Shown here: positions 46,035-53,235 of the stretch, piece by piece
Layout of the letters: each line of letters opens with the position of its first letter
How positions within the stretch are numbered: the stretch's first letter is position 1
Origin: Eubacterium limosum
Lineage (GTDB): Bacteria > Bacillota > Clostridia > Eubacteriales > Eubacteriaceae
Assembly (NCBI RefSeq): GCF_000807675.2
Contig: NZ_CP019962.1
Location: 1,302,001-1,366,000 of the forward strand
DNA length: 64,000 bases
Direction: 5' to 3'
Notes under the pieces: model-generated
The model's input: the letters and a program-made list of their open reading frames with translations, nothing else
What the model was told of the DNA's origin: nothing
Database searches by the model: none
Position numbers and translations under genes: made by a program

Positions 46035-46057
46035 ATAATTTAATAAGGGGGATAATT

Positions 46058-46999
46058 ATGGACTTTACAATGTTAATTACCGCGTTTGGCGGTGGTTTAT
46101 TAGCTGCTGCTATCGGTGGTGTTCCTTCATTCGTATTTACAGGTTTAACTGTAATTGCTGCTATTTTTGGCGGAGAAGCTGGTGCTCCTATGATTGGTGC
46201 GTTAAGCTTTGGTTCTTTCTTTGGACCTCACGTAGCATTCGGTGGTGCTGTAGCCGGTGCTGCATACGCTAAGACTAAAAACCTGTTAGACGACGGTCAG
46301 GATATCGTTACTCCATTATTCAAAACTGGAGACGCTGGTGTTCTGTTAGTCGGTGGTGTATTTGGTATTATTGGTTTCTTAATTCAGTACTTATTAGGTG
46401 CCGTTCTTGGCGGAATGGTATTCAGCTATGCAGGTTGGACCGATACTGTTGCTTTAACAGTATTCATTTCTGACATCTTAGTACGTTTGATCTTCACAAA
46501 ATCTGGTCTTACTGGTAAATATACTGGTACTGAAAAGAGAAAATACTTCCCAGAAGGCAAACGCTTAAGCTTCTTAATTATGGTAGGCTTAGGTATTGGT
46601 ATTGCTATTGGTGGCTTAGCTGCTACTTTAGGTCAGTTAGGCGTAGCTGGTTCTGATGAAGCTTTATACTTATTCAATAACATCGGTTCCATCGGTTTCG
46701 GTATCGCTGCTGTATCCCTGGCGTTCTTATGTATGGGTCTTCCTTTAGAAGGATACCACCACGTAATCCTGCCAGCAGGCACAACAGCTATGATCGTTTT
46801 CGCTGCTACATTAAATCCATTCTTAGCAATTTTAGGTGGCGCTATCATGGGTATTATTACCTCTGTATGGGGCGAAGTAATGGCATTGACATTCAATAGC
46901 TATGCTGATTCTCATATTGACCCTCCAGCAGCTACTATCTGGGTATGGCAGTTAGTTAACTTTAGCCTGTTAATGATGTTATTACCATCAGTTCTTTAA
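46058..46999 (+). CDS. Polytopic membrane protein of unknown function within the BMC operon
   Basis: 313 residues with about eight to nine glycine- and alanine-rich hydrophobic segments (for example ITAFGGGLLAAAIGGVPSFVFTGL at the start and LVNFSLLMMLLPSVL at the end). A single longer hydrophilic loop (KSGLTGKYTGTEKRKYFPEGKR) lies near residue 150-170. I do not recognise the family; it is not an aquaporin-type PduF. Placed between pduS and pduT with a GGGGG-type site, and of the same codon style, it is probably a substrate permease or a membrane anchor for electron transfer. Confidence 0.7.
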   Translation: MDFTMLITAFGGGLLAAAIGGVPSFVFTGLTVIAAIFGGEAGAPMIGALSFGSFFGPHVAFGGAVAGAAYAKTKNLLDDGQDIVTPLFKTGDAGVLLVGGVFGIIGFLIQYLLGAVLGGMVFSYAGWTDTVALTVFISDILVRLIFTKSGLTGKYTGTEKRKYFPEGKRLSFLIMVGLGIGIAIGGLAATLGQLGVAGSDEALYLFNNIGSIGFGIAAVSLAFLCMGLPLEGYHHVILPAGTTAMIVFAATLNPFLAILGGAIMGIITSVWGEVMALTFNSYADSHIDPPAATIWVWQLVNFSLLMMLLPSVL

Positions 47000-47073
47000 T
47001 TTTTTAATCTAGTAATTATACGTAATTTGTAGCAAATAAGCATTGAATTCACAGTATAGAAAGAAGTGGTATT

Positions 47074-47622
47074 TTGAAAAAAGCAGTAGGTTTTATAGAA
47101 TTTAAGAGTATTCCTATCGGCATCGAAGCCACTGATGATATGCTGAAAGCCGGAAATGTTGATTTAATGATGGCCTCTCCTTTATGTCCCGGGAAATATG
47201 TTACCATAATTTCCGGTGACGTAGGGGCCGTTCAGGCATCAATTAGAAACGGTGAGCACATCGGTGGAATCTATGTACTCGAATCCCACGTTATTCCGAA
47301 CATTCATCCGGATGTATTGCCGGCTATGTTAGGTGCGGGAGAAATCGAAGATGTCAAAGCTCTTGGTATCGTTGAAACAATTAATGCAATCTCTTCAATT
47401 ATCGTTGGCGATGTGGCTGTTAAGGCTGCAAATGTCGAGTTGATTGAAATCAGAATAGCCAGAGGCTTGGGTGGTAAAGGTTTTGTATTATTGACTGGTG
47501 AAGTTGCTTCTGTTAAACAGGCGATCAAGGCCGCAGAAGCAGATATGCGCGATTTAGGTGTTATCACAAGTTACTCAGTAATCGCGTCACCGCATAAAGA
47601 TATTAAGAAAGTCATTTTCTAA
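47074..47622 (+). CDS. pduT: BMC-T shell protein PduT with iron-sulfur cysteine
   Basis: 182 residues, TTG start after AGAAGTGG, with two tandem BMC domains. C38 (SPLCPGKY) is at the position that, in known PduT, supplies three cysteines per trimer to a [4Fe-4S] cluster in the pore, an electron route across the shell probably used with PduS. Last gene of the operon; a 14-bp-stem terminator follows. Confidence 0.93.
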   Translation: MKKAVGFIEFKSIPIGIEATDDMLKAGNVDLMMASPLCPGKYVTIISGDVGAVQASIRNGEHIGGIYVLESHVIPNIHPDVLPAMLGAGEIEDVKALGIVETINAISSIIVGDVAVKAANVELIEIRIARGLGGKGFVLLTGEVASVKQAIKAAEADMRDLGVITSYSVIASPHKDIKKVIF

Positions 47623-47632
47623 AACGCATGAA

Positions 47633-47672
47633 ATGTTTAGATGGAAGCTATTCCATCTAAACATCTTTTCAT
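47633..47672 (+). terminator. Terminator of the BMC operon
   Basis: Perfect 14-bp stem, 47633-47646 with 47651-47664, 4-base loop, followed by CTTTTCAT. The T-tract is interrupted, so some read-through to the ParA-like gene is possible. Confidence 0.8.
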
Positions 47673-47750
47673 ATATAGACCTTTTATTTTTTATAAGCGA
47701 TTATATCACTATGATCTTTTATAAAAAATAAAAAGATAAGAGGGAACGAC

Positions 47751-48512
47751 GTGAAAACCATCAGTTTATTTAACTTAAAGGGCGGCTGCGGAAAAACCAC
47801 ATCTGTCATCAATCTCGGATATCTGCTGGGACAAAAGATAAAAGGAAAGGTGCTTTATATTGACTGCGATATGCAGAGCAACCTGACCAACTCTCTTATG
47901 GAGTACGATCTGGACCGTCCATGTATCTATCATTTATTTACTGACGAAAAAGAAGCCAAGGATGTTATTTATCAAGTAAGCGATAACATTGATATTATTC
48001 CTTCCAGTCTGCTGATGGCAACGATTGAGCCGCGTCTTGCAGGCATGTATGGACGCGAGTTTATTTTAAAACGTAAGCTTGAGGCAGTGGCAGACGATTA
48101 TGAATACTGCATCATTGACTGTTCGCCGTCATTCAGTATTGTAACCACCAACGCGCTTGTTGTCACCGATGATATTTTCATTCCAGTGCAAACCGAGTAT
48201 TATGCTGTGGATGGGGTGCATCTCTTGGAGGAAACTCTGGAATATATCAGCAAGTCACTGGGAATCAATAAGGATATTACCCTTCTTTTTGCAACACTTC
48301 ATGATGTACGTAATAATATTAACAATCTTCAATATGATAATTTAAAGGCGAGCTTTGGCGAGAAGTTTATGGATACCTATATCAGAAAAAATATCGCCCT
48401 GGTAGAGTCACCGATATTTAAGCAATCTATTTTTGAGTATAAACCAAAGTCAAATGGCGCTGAAGATTATCTGAATTTATTTAAAGAAATAGAATCCAAA
48501 GGGGGCTTTTAA
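47751..48512 (+). CDS. ParA/Soj-family P-loop ATPase next to the BMC operon
   Basis: 253 residues, GTG start after GAGGG. Deviant Walker A KGGCGKTT (residues 10-17) with the signature lysine K10, Walker A' YIDCDMQSNLT, Walker B CIIDCSPSF. ParA-like ATPases bind DNA or surfaces as ATP dimers and position cargo in response to a partner protein; McdA does this for carboxysomes. No parB gene or parS-like repeat is evident. The next gene starts directly at its stop codon, which makes that product the likely partner. Position after pduT suggests BMC positioning, but plasmid- or chromosome-type partition is an alternative. Confidence 0.88.
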   Translation: MKTISLFNLKGGCGKTTSVINLGYLLGQKIKGKVLYIDCDMQSNLTNSLMEYDLDRPCIYHLFTDEKEAKDVIYQVSDNIDIIPSSLLMATIEPRLAGMYGREFILKRKLEAVADDYEYCIIDCSPSFSIVTTNALVVTDDIFIPVQTEYYAVDGVHLLEETLEYISKSLGINKDITLLFATLHDVRNNINNLQYDNLKASFGEKFMDTYIRKNIALVESPIFKQSIFEYKPKSNGAEDYLNLFKEIESKGGF

Positions 48513-49493
48513 ATGGCTAGGAAAAGCAAATTAAAATCAGAATTAAAAACACATAATAGTACCATTAAGGAAAAAAACGAACTGGCTTCTAAGGTTTTGA
48601 CAGATGAAAATTCTACTAATACGGGGGATAACGAAGTGGGAATCATCGATGATTTGAAGAAAAAGATTATGGGGGAACCGAAGGAAGAAGAACAGGCCTC
48701 CGCTGCCAAGCTTGAAGCAGAAAAGCTGAAAGCCGAAGCCATTAAAAAGGAAAAAGAACTGGCCGAAAAGGCAGCTGAGGAAAAAGAAAAGAAAGCCGAA
48801 GTCGCTCGCCAGAAAGCCGAGGCTGAAGCCGCCGAAAAAGCGAAAAAAGAAGCCGAAGCTGCTGCCAAGGTAAAAGAAGCTGAAAAAAAGGCGAAAGAAG
48901 AGGCTGATCAGCAGGCCGCCAAGGAAACCGCTGAAAAGGAAAAGGCAGAAAAATTGGCGGAACAAAAAGCAAAAGAAGCCGAAGCTGCCAAGAAAAAAGC
49001 TGAGGCAGAGTTGAAGAAAAAACAAGAAGCTGAGGCCAAAGCGAAAGCTGAGGCAGAGGCCAAGAAAAAGGCAGAGGAAGAAGCGGCTGCGAAAGCAAAA
49101 GCGGCTGATGATGCCCAGGCAAAGGCCAGGGAAGAGGCTGAAGCTAAGAAAAAAGCCGAAGAAGCCGCCAAAGCAAAAGAAAAGGCAGAAGCGGAAGCTA
49201 AAAAGAAGGCTGAGAGAGAAGCGGCCACCAAAGCGAAAGCTGAAGAGGAAGCTAAGAAGAAAGCAGCTGCCGAAGCAGAAGCTAAGAAGAAGGCGGAAGT
49301 CGAAGAAAAACGGAAGGCCGAAGAAGCTAAGAAGAAAGAATTTGAACGTCAGGAAGCCATCCGTATCGAAAAAGAACGAAAAGAAAAAGAAGAGCAGGAA
49401 GCACGAAATAAAGTAGAACTTGAAGAAAAAATCAAGAAAGAGTTGAAAGAAAAAATGCAGAAGCTCCATGAGCTTCCTGATTATCTTCTCTAA
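48513..49493 (+). CDS. Lys/Glu/Ala-rich coiled-coil or single-helix protein, putative ParA partner
   Basis: 326 residues. A short basic, polar N-terminus (MARKSKLKSELKTHN; about 1-60), then about 240 residues made almost only of A, E, K with some Q, R and D in heptad-like blocks (AEAKKKAEEEA type), and a distinct C-terminal end (ELKEKMQKLHELPDYLL). No membrane segment, so it is not a TolA. The composition predicts a long rigid helix. ATG follows the ParA stop with no gap. By analogy with McdB or ParB-like partners it could link the ATPase to cargo, with the non-repetitive ends as binding sites. Function is not established. Confidence 0.7.
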   Translation: MARKSKLKSELKTHNSTIKEKNELASKVLTDENSTNTGDNEVGIIDDLKKKIMGEPKEEEQASAAKLEAEKLKAEAIKKEKELAEKAAEEKEKKAEVARQKAEAEAAEKAKKEAEAAAKVKEAEKKAKEEADQQAAKETAEKEKAEKLAEQKAKEAEAAKKKAEAELKKKQEAEAKAKAEAEAKKKAEEEAAAKAKAADDAQAKAREEAEAKKKAEEAAKAKEKAEAEAKKKAEREAATKAKAEEEAKKKAAAEAEAKKKAEVEEKRKAEEAKKKEFERQEAIRIEKERKEKEEQEARNKVELEEKIKKELKEKMQKLHELPDYLL

Positions 49494-49501
49494 ATATTTT
49501 G

Positions 49502-49537
49502 AGACCTGTACCAATAAAGGTACGGGTCTTTTTTTAT
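49502..49537 (+). terminator. Terminator after the ParA/coiled-coil pair
   Basis: Stem AGACC-T-GTACC (49502-49512) with GGTAC-G-GGTCT (49519-49529), including one T-G pair, 6-base loop, seven T residues. Confidence 0.9.
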
Positions 49538-49649
49538 TGCCGCACAGAAGTGTCACATTTTTTTCGTGATTATTGTCAAAAGAGTGTTTAGAAGTGAAAA
49601 AGGTCTTCTATAATAAGAGATACGGCATAATAGAGAAGGAGTAAAAAGG

Positions 49650-50009
49650 ATGGATAAGTTTACGAAGGGCCTTTTGGCTTTTTTGGGCATTATAATATTT
49701 ATTATCAGCAGCAGCTTTTTTACTTATGTTAAGGAGATGGGAGCACTTCAATTTGAACAGGAGGTTGAGCAAAAAGAAGAAGTAGTCAAAGGTGATACCA
49801 CATCACTTGAAACAGATGATGAGACAGAAAAAGAGAATGCTTTGCTTTACAATGGAGTGAGGGCCTACGAAGCATACTCCAGTGTTTCAGAAAAAGATTT
49901 GCACGTAAAAATCAGGGATGTAGGTATGGCCTTGATTTTTCTTGTCGCCATTCTTGGATCGGCGGCTTTACTTTTTTTATTGAGGAAGGAAACGGATAAA
50001 GAAGAATAA
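49650..50009 (+). CDS. Small bitopic-hairpin membrane protein, unknown
   Basis: 119 residues with a hydrophobic segment near each end (LLAFLGIIIFIISSSFFTYV at about 8-27 and a second at about 90-111) and an acidic, probably external loop of about 60 residues between them (KEEVVKGDTTSLETDDETEKEN). GAAGGAG precedes the ATG. No family recognised. It sits between terminators, with its own upstream TATAAT (49609-49614), and precedes a small wall-sorted-type peptide. Confidence 0.6.
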   Translation: MDKFTKGLLAFLGIIIFIISSSFFTYVKEMGALQFEQEVEQKEEVVKGDTTSLETDDETEKENALLYNGVRAYEAYSSVSEKDLHVKIRDVGMALIFLVAILGSAALLFLLRKETDKEE

Positions 50010-50086
50010 GGCTTTTTTAAGGCAATGTGTCAAATTTTACCAGAAGGGTATAAAATAGATACTTATAGAATATAAGGAGTCTTATC

Positions 50087-50353
50087 ATGAAAAAAATAAA
50101 TCATTCGATCATTATAGCATTGCTTTTATTTTGTCTGGCTTTTAGCCCCCAGGCATTTGTCATGGCGAAAGAAGACAACAATGCGGCGCAAGCAGTAACT
50201 CAAACCAGTTCAGGAAACCCAAATACCGGAATTGCGGAAAGGATAGGGACAGGCGCAGTTCTGATTATGGCAGGGGGCGGTTCTCTTGCAGGAACGGTCA
50301 TATTGAAAAAATATCATACTGAACAGATTAAAAAAGAAAACCGGCACTGCTAA
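50087..50353 (+). CDS. Very small surface protein with NPNTG sorting-type signal
   Basis: 88 residues. Signal peptide at 1-27 (MKKINHSIIIALLLFCLAF...VMA), then only about 20 residues, then NPNTG (44-48), a glycine-rich hydrophobic segment and a basic tail (KKYHTEQIKKENRHC). If cleaved at both ends the mature peptide would be about 20 residues. The same NPNTG occurs in the large Cna_B protein at 8658. AAGGAG lies before the ATG. The stop codon is inside the terminator hairpin. Confidence 0.65.
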   Translation: MKKINHSIIIALLLFCLAFSPQAFVMAKEDNNAAQAVTQTSSGNPNTGIAERIGTGAVLIMAGGGSLAGTVILKKYHTEQIKKENRHC

Positions 50354-50373
50354 ATGCCGGTTTTGTGTTTTTT
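50337..50373 (+). terminator. Terminator overlapping the end of the small surface-protein gene
   Basis: Stem AAAACCGGCA (50337-50346) with TGCCGGTTTT (50355-50364), then GTGTTTTTT. Confidence 0.85.
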
Positions 50374-50500
50374 GCAACAGCATTTGCGGCGGCAGTATGT
50401 TAAAATAGAATAGCATTAATTTACCCGTTCATAGGGTGGCGAATTTAAAGAATAAGTGATAAACTGGGGATATTATAAAAGAACATCGAGGAAAAAGATA

Positions 50501-52240
50501 ATGGGGGAAAATTTACATTGGGAATATGATGACTTTGAGTTTGATAATCGTGTAACAAACCTGATGTGGACCATCTGTGGAGATTATAAAGAACAGATGA
50601 GTACAGCGGAAAAAACAAACCTTTCTAAAAACATTGCGCTTTATTATGGCATTACGGCAGGTGGCCGCCGTCGATTCATAGATTGGCAGCTGGTTGATAC
50701 CTATGTTGGCTGGCGGAGACGTCAGGGCTTTAAACGAGACAGGCTCCAGCTGTTGATTCTTTATGCGGCTAACCCAATGGTCATTGACCGTCTGGTTAGA
50801 GAGAGGCCAGGAATTGCGGACATTCAAAACGAAGCCTGCTCGGAGATGGTTGCCCTGATGGAAATGCCCGACTCAAATAAGATACTGGATCAGGTGGAGT
50901 TTGCCATCTTTGAGACGCTGGCGGGCGCTGCTTCTTCGGTCAGACCAGAGGCGCAGCAGCTGGCGGAGGGCTTACTGAGTCTGCGAAGCTCAGCGACAAC
51001 AGCAGAGCTGCTTGAGGGCGTGGATGCCATCTATATCGAGTGGCAGGGGTTAAAAGATACAAGGGTTCTTGACTGGGGCGCGGTTCTACATCAGGATAAA
51101 GAAAAGGATATTAACACAGAGGATTTTGTGGACAGTGTTATTTCGGCGATGATGAGCCGCGAGTCGCTCCAGGTAAACAGTGACCAAAAGGAAATATCTG
51201 GAAATATCGCGGAAGCAGATGTGGTTTATCTCGATCAGGAACAGATTGATAATATGCATAAGCAGGTAGCGCATTACTGCGGCAGCTCATATCTGGAATC
51301 CTACCAGGTCAAGCAGCTTCAGAGCCGGACATGCAAGGGCGTTCACCGGGACTGCAGGCTGCATTATACAGAGGGTGTCCTGCGGAGTGAGTGTGATGGT
51401 GAATTTCAGAGGAAATATGCGAAAAGGGATCTGAAAAGAAACCAGGATGCCTATCAGGCAAATCTGAGGGTGTATTCCAGAACGATCAAGCGTCTCCGCG
51501 ACGCATTGATCCGCACACTGGTCGCAGAGAGAGCCCGCTATCCGGTTGCCAGCGATTCAGGCGATATTGACGCCGCCAAGGTATGGCGCGTGGGCAGAAC
51601 ACCCTGTTCCAGGATATTCAGGCGTTTTGAGAGCAATGATAAGGGCGGCTACGTGGTCGACCTCTTGCTGGACAGCAGTACCTCCCAAAAGGGGCGTGAG
51701 GCATTGGTCGCCATTCAGGCATACATCATTGCCCGGGCGTTGATCGAAGCGGGGATACCCTGCCGGGTCAACGGTTTTAACTGTTTTCTGGATTTTACGG
51801 TTCTCAAGCGTTTTAGAAATTATGATGATCCCCTGAGGGAGACTGAGAATATTTTTGAATATTACTGTGAAGGAAGCAACCGGGATGGTCTGGCCATCAA
51901 AGGAATCTGTGATGGGCTTTATACAAGGGATGAAGAGAACAAGATTCTCATTATACTGAGTGACGGCAAGCCCAACGACATGCATCTGGAGCGCAAGGGG
52001 AATAAAAATCCATTCAGGGGAGAAAAAGCCTATACCGGCGGTTTGGCTGTCGGCGATACGGCCAAGGAGGTGCGCATTGCCAGACAGCGCGGGATCTCGG
52101 TCCTTGGCGTTTTCACCGGAAACGAACAGGAGCTTAAGGCAGAAAAGCTGATTTACGGCAAGGACTTTATCTATACCCGGGATGTTAAGCATTTTGCCGA
52201 TATTGTTACAACCTATCTCAAGCGTATTATTACGCGGTAG
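50501..52240 (+). CDS. VWA-domain protein (NorD/CbbO-like), first paralogue
   Basis: 579 residues from the ATG at 50501, chosen because its N-terminus (WEYDDFEFDNRVTNLMWTICGDY) aligns with that of the paralogue at 53236 and GAGG precedes it. The N-terminal 380 residues are helical and unassigned. The C-terminal VWA domain has the metal-ion site DSSTS starting at D391, plus a conserved threonine/aspartate region (ILSDGKPND). VWA proteins of this kind work with MoxR AAA+ ATPases as target-binding adaptors in metal insertion or enzyme activation, as NorD/NorQ and CbbO/CbbQ do. The MoxR gene follows after 39 bases. Confidence 0.82.
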   Translation: MGENLHWEYDDFEFDNRVTNLMWTICGDYKEQMSTAEKTNLSKNIALYYGITAGGRRRFIDWQLVDTYVGWRRRQGFKRDRLQLLILYAANPMVIDRLVRERPGIADIQNEACSEMVALMEMPDSNKILDQVEFAIFETLAGAASSVRPEAQQLAEGLLSLRSSATTAELLEGVDAIYIEWQGLKDTRVLDWGAVLHQDKEKDINTEDFVDSVISAMMSRESLQVNSDQKEISGNIAEADVVYLDQEQIDNMHKQVAHYCGSSYLESYQVKQLQSRTCKGVHRDCRLHYTEGVLRSECDGEFQRKYAKRDLKRNQDAYQANLRVYSRTIKRLRDALIRTLVAERARYPVASDSGDIDAAKVWRVGRTPCSRIFRRFESNDKGGYVVDLLLDSSTSQKGREALVAIQAYIIARALIEAGIPCRVNGFNCFLDFTVLKRFRNYDDPLRETENIFEYYCEGSNRDGLAIKGICDGLYTRDEENKILIILSDGKPNDMHLERKGNKNPFRGEKAYTGGLAVGDTAKEVRIARQRGISVLGVFTGNEQELKAEKLIYGKDFIYTRDVKHFADIVTTYLKRIITR

Positions 52241-52279
52241 AGAAAAATAAATGATGAGAAAAGACAAAAGGAGATTGAA

Positions 52280-53194
52280 TTGGAACTTTATAACAAACTT
52301 TTAGAGCAGGGCATCAGTGAGAAATTGATTGACGATGTAAAGCATTTTAGAGCCGAGTACCCGGTTGAGGCAGACCTGGCAGACCGAGTGCCCCGGTCAG
52401 AGACCATCTTTTATGGCAGGGACATCTGGGCCATGTGCATCACTGCGATTCTGGAGGGTGAAAATATCCTGCTTTCCGGCCCCAAGGCGACAGGAAAAAA
52501 TGTTTTGGCTGATAACCTGTGTGAGCTTTTCAGCAGACCCCAGTGGAATACATCCTTCCATGTCAACACAGACAGCACCAGCCTGATTGGAACAGATACC
52601 TTTATTGACAATGAGGTTCGCCTGCGCCGCGGGTCGGTTTATGAATGTGCGGTGAACGGCGGGTTTGGCGTCTTTGATGAAATCAATATGGCTAAAAATG
52701 ACGCGCTGGTCGTTCTGCACTCCGCCCTTGACTACCGTAAGGTCATTGATGTGCCAGGCTATGAAAAGATCAGCCTGAATCCGGCCACCCGCTTTATCGG
52801 GACCATGAATTATGAATACGCGGGGACCAAAGAGCTGAATGAAGCCCTGGTATCCCGTTTTATGACCATTGATATTCCTCAGATTGATGAAGAAACCCTG
52901 ATGGTCATTTTAGCCGATGAATTTCCAGACGCCAAGCAGGATATGCTGAAGCAGTTTGCCGGTATCTTTCTGGATTTACAGGAAAAAGCCATGAACTCTG
53001 AAATCTCAACCAAATCGGTGGACCTTCGCGGAATCATGGGCAGCCTCCGCACCATACGCAGGGGCTTGCGGCCAATGCTTGCCATCAATATGGGCGTTAT
53101 CGGGAAAACCTTCGACCAGTATGAAAAGGAAATTGTTTATGACGTTATCCGGACGCGTATCCGGGAGGACTGGACAGCTGAGGATATTTTTTAA
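52280..53194 (+). CDS. MoxR-family AAA+ ATPase (NorQ/CbbQ-like)
   Basis: 304 residues, TTG start with AAAGGAG. Walker A GPKATGKN (residues 67-74, K73), Walker B GVFDEINMAKNDAL (about 132), sensor-1 GTMNYEYAGT and an arginine-bearing helix after it. MoxR ATPases remodel or activate partner enzymes through VWA adaptors. Here the gene is flanked on both sides by VWA genes in one apparent operon. The client is unknown; no nitric-oxide reductase or Rubisco gene is in the window, and the nearest large enzyme system is the BMC operon. Confidence 0.9.
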   Translation: MELYNKLLEQGISEKLIDDVKHFRAEYPVEADLADRVPRSETIFYGRDIWAMCITAILEGENILLSGPKATGKNVLADNLCELFSRPQWNTSFHVNTDSTSLIGTDTFIDNEVRLRRGSVYECAVNGGFGVFDEINMAKNDALVVLHSALDYRKVIDVPGYEKISLNPATRFIGTMNYEYAGTKELNEALVSRFMTIDIPQIDEETLMVILADEFPDAKQDMLKQFAGIFLDLQEKAMNSEISTKSVDLRGIMGSLRTIRRGLRPMLAINMGVIGKTFDQYEKEIVYDVIRTRIREDWTAEDIF

Positions 53195-53217
53195 CCCGTA
53201 TCGCGGCGATACCCTTT
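53193..53217. repeat. GTATCG palindrome inside the VWA-MoxR-VWA operon
   Basis: Core GTATCG-CGG-CGATAC (53198-53212) with non-pairing CCC flanks and no T-tract, overlapping the MoxR stop. It is probably not a terminator, but could form an intercistronic hairpin. Confidence 0.55.
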
Positions 53218-53235
53218 GAGAAAGGAGGGATGACA

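Noticed and set aside
47751-49493. Plasmid-type ParAB partition operon
   Set aside because: No ParB helix-turn-helix, no parS-like inverted repeats nearby and no replication gene; kept only as an alternative explanation.
48543-49556. A 337-codon minus-strand frame rich in Phe/Leu/Ser
   Set aside because: Antisense of the AAA/GAA/GCC-rich coiled-coil gene; its composition is a mirror of that repeat and no start signal is present.
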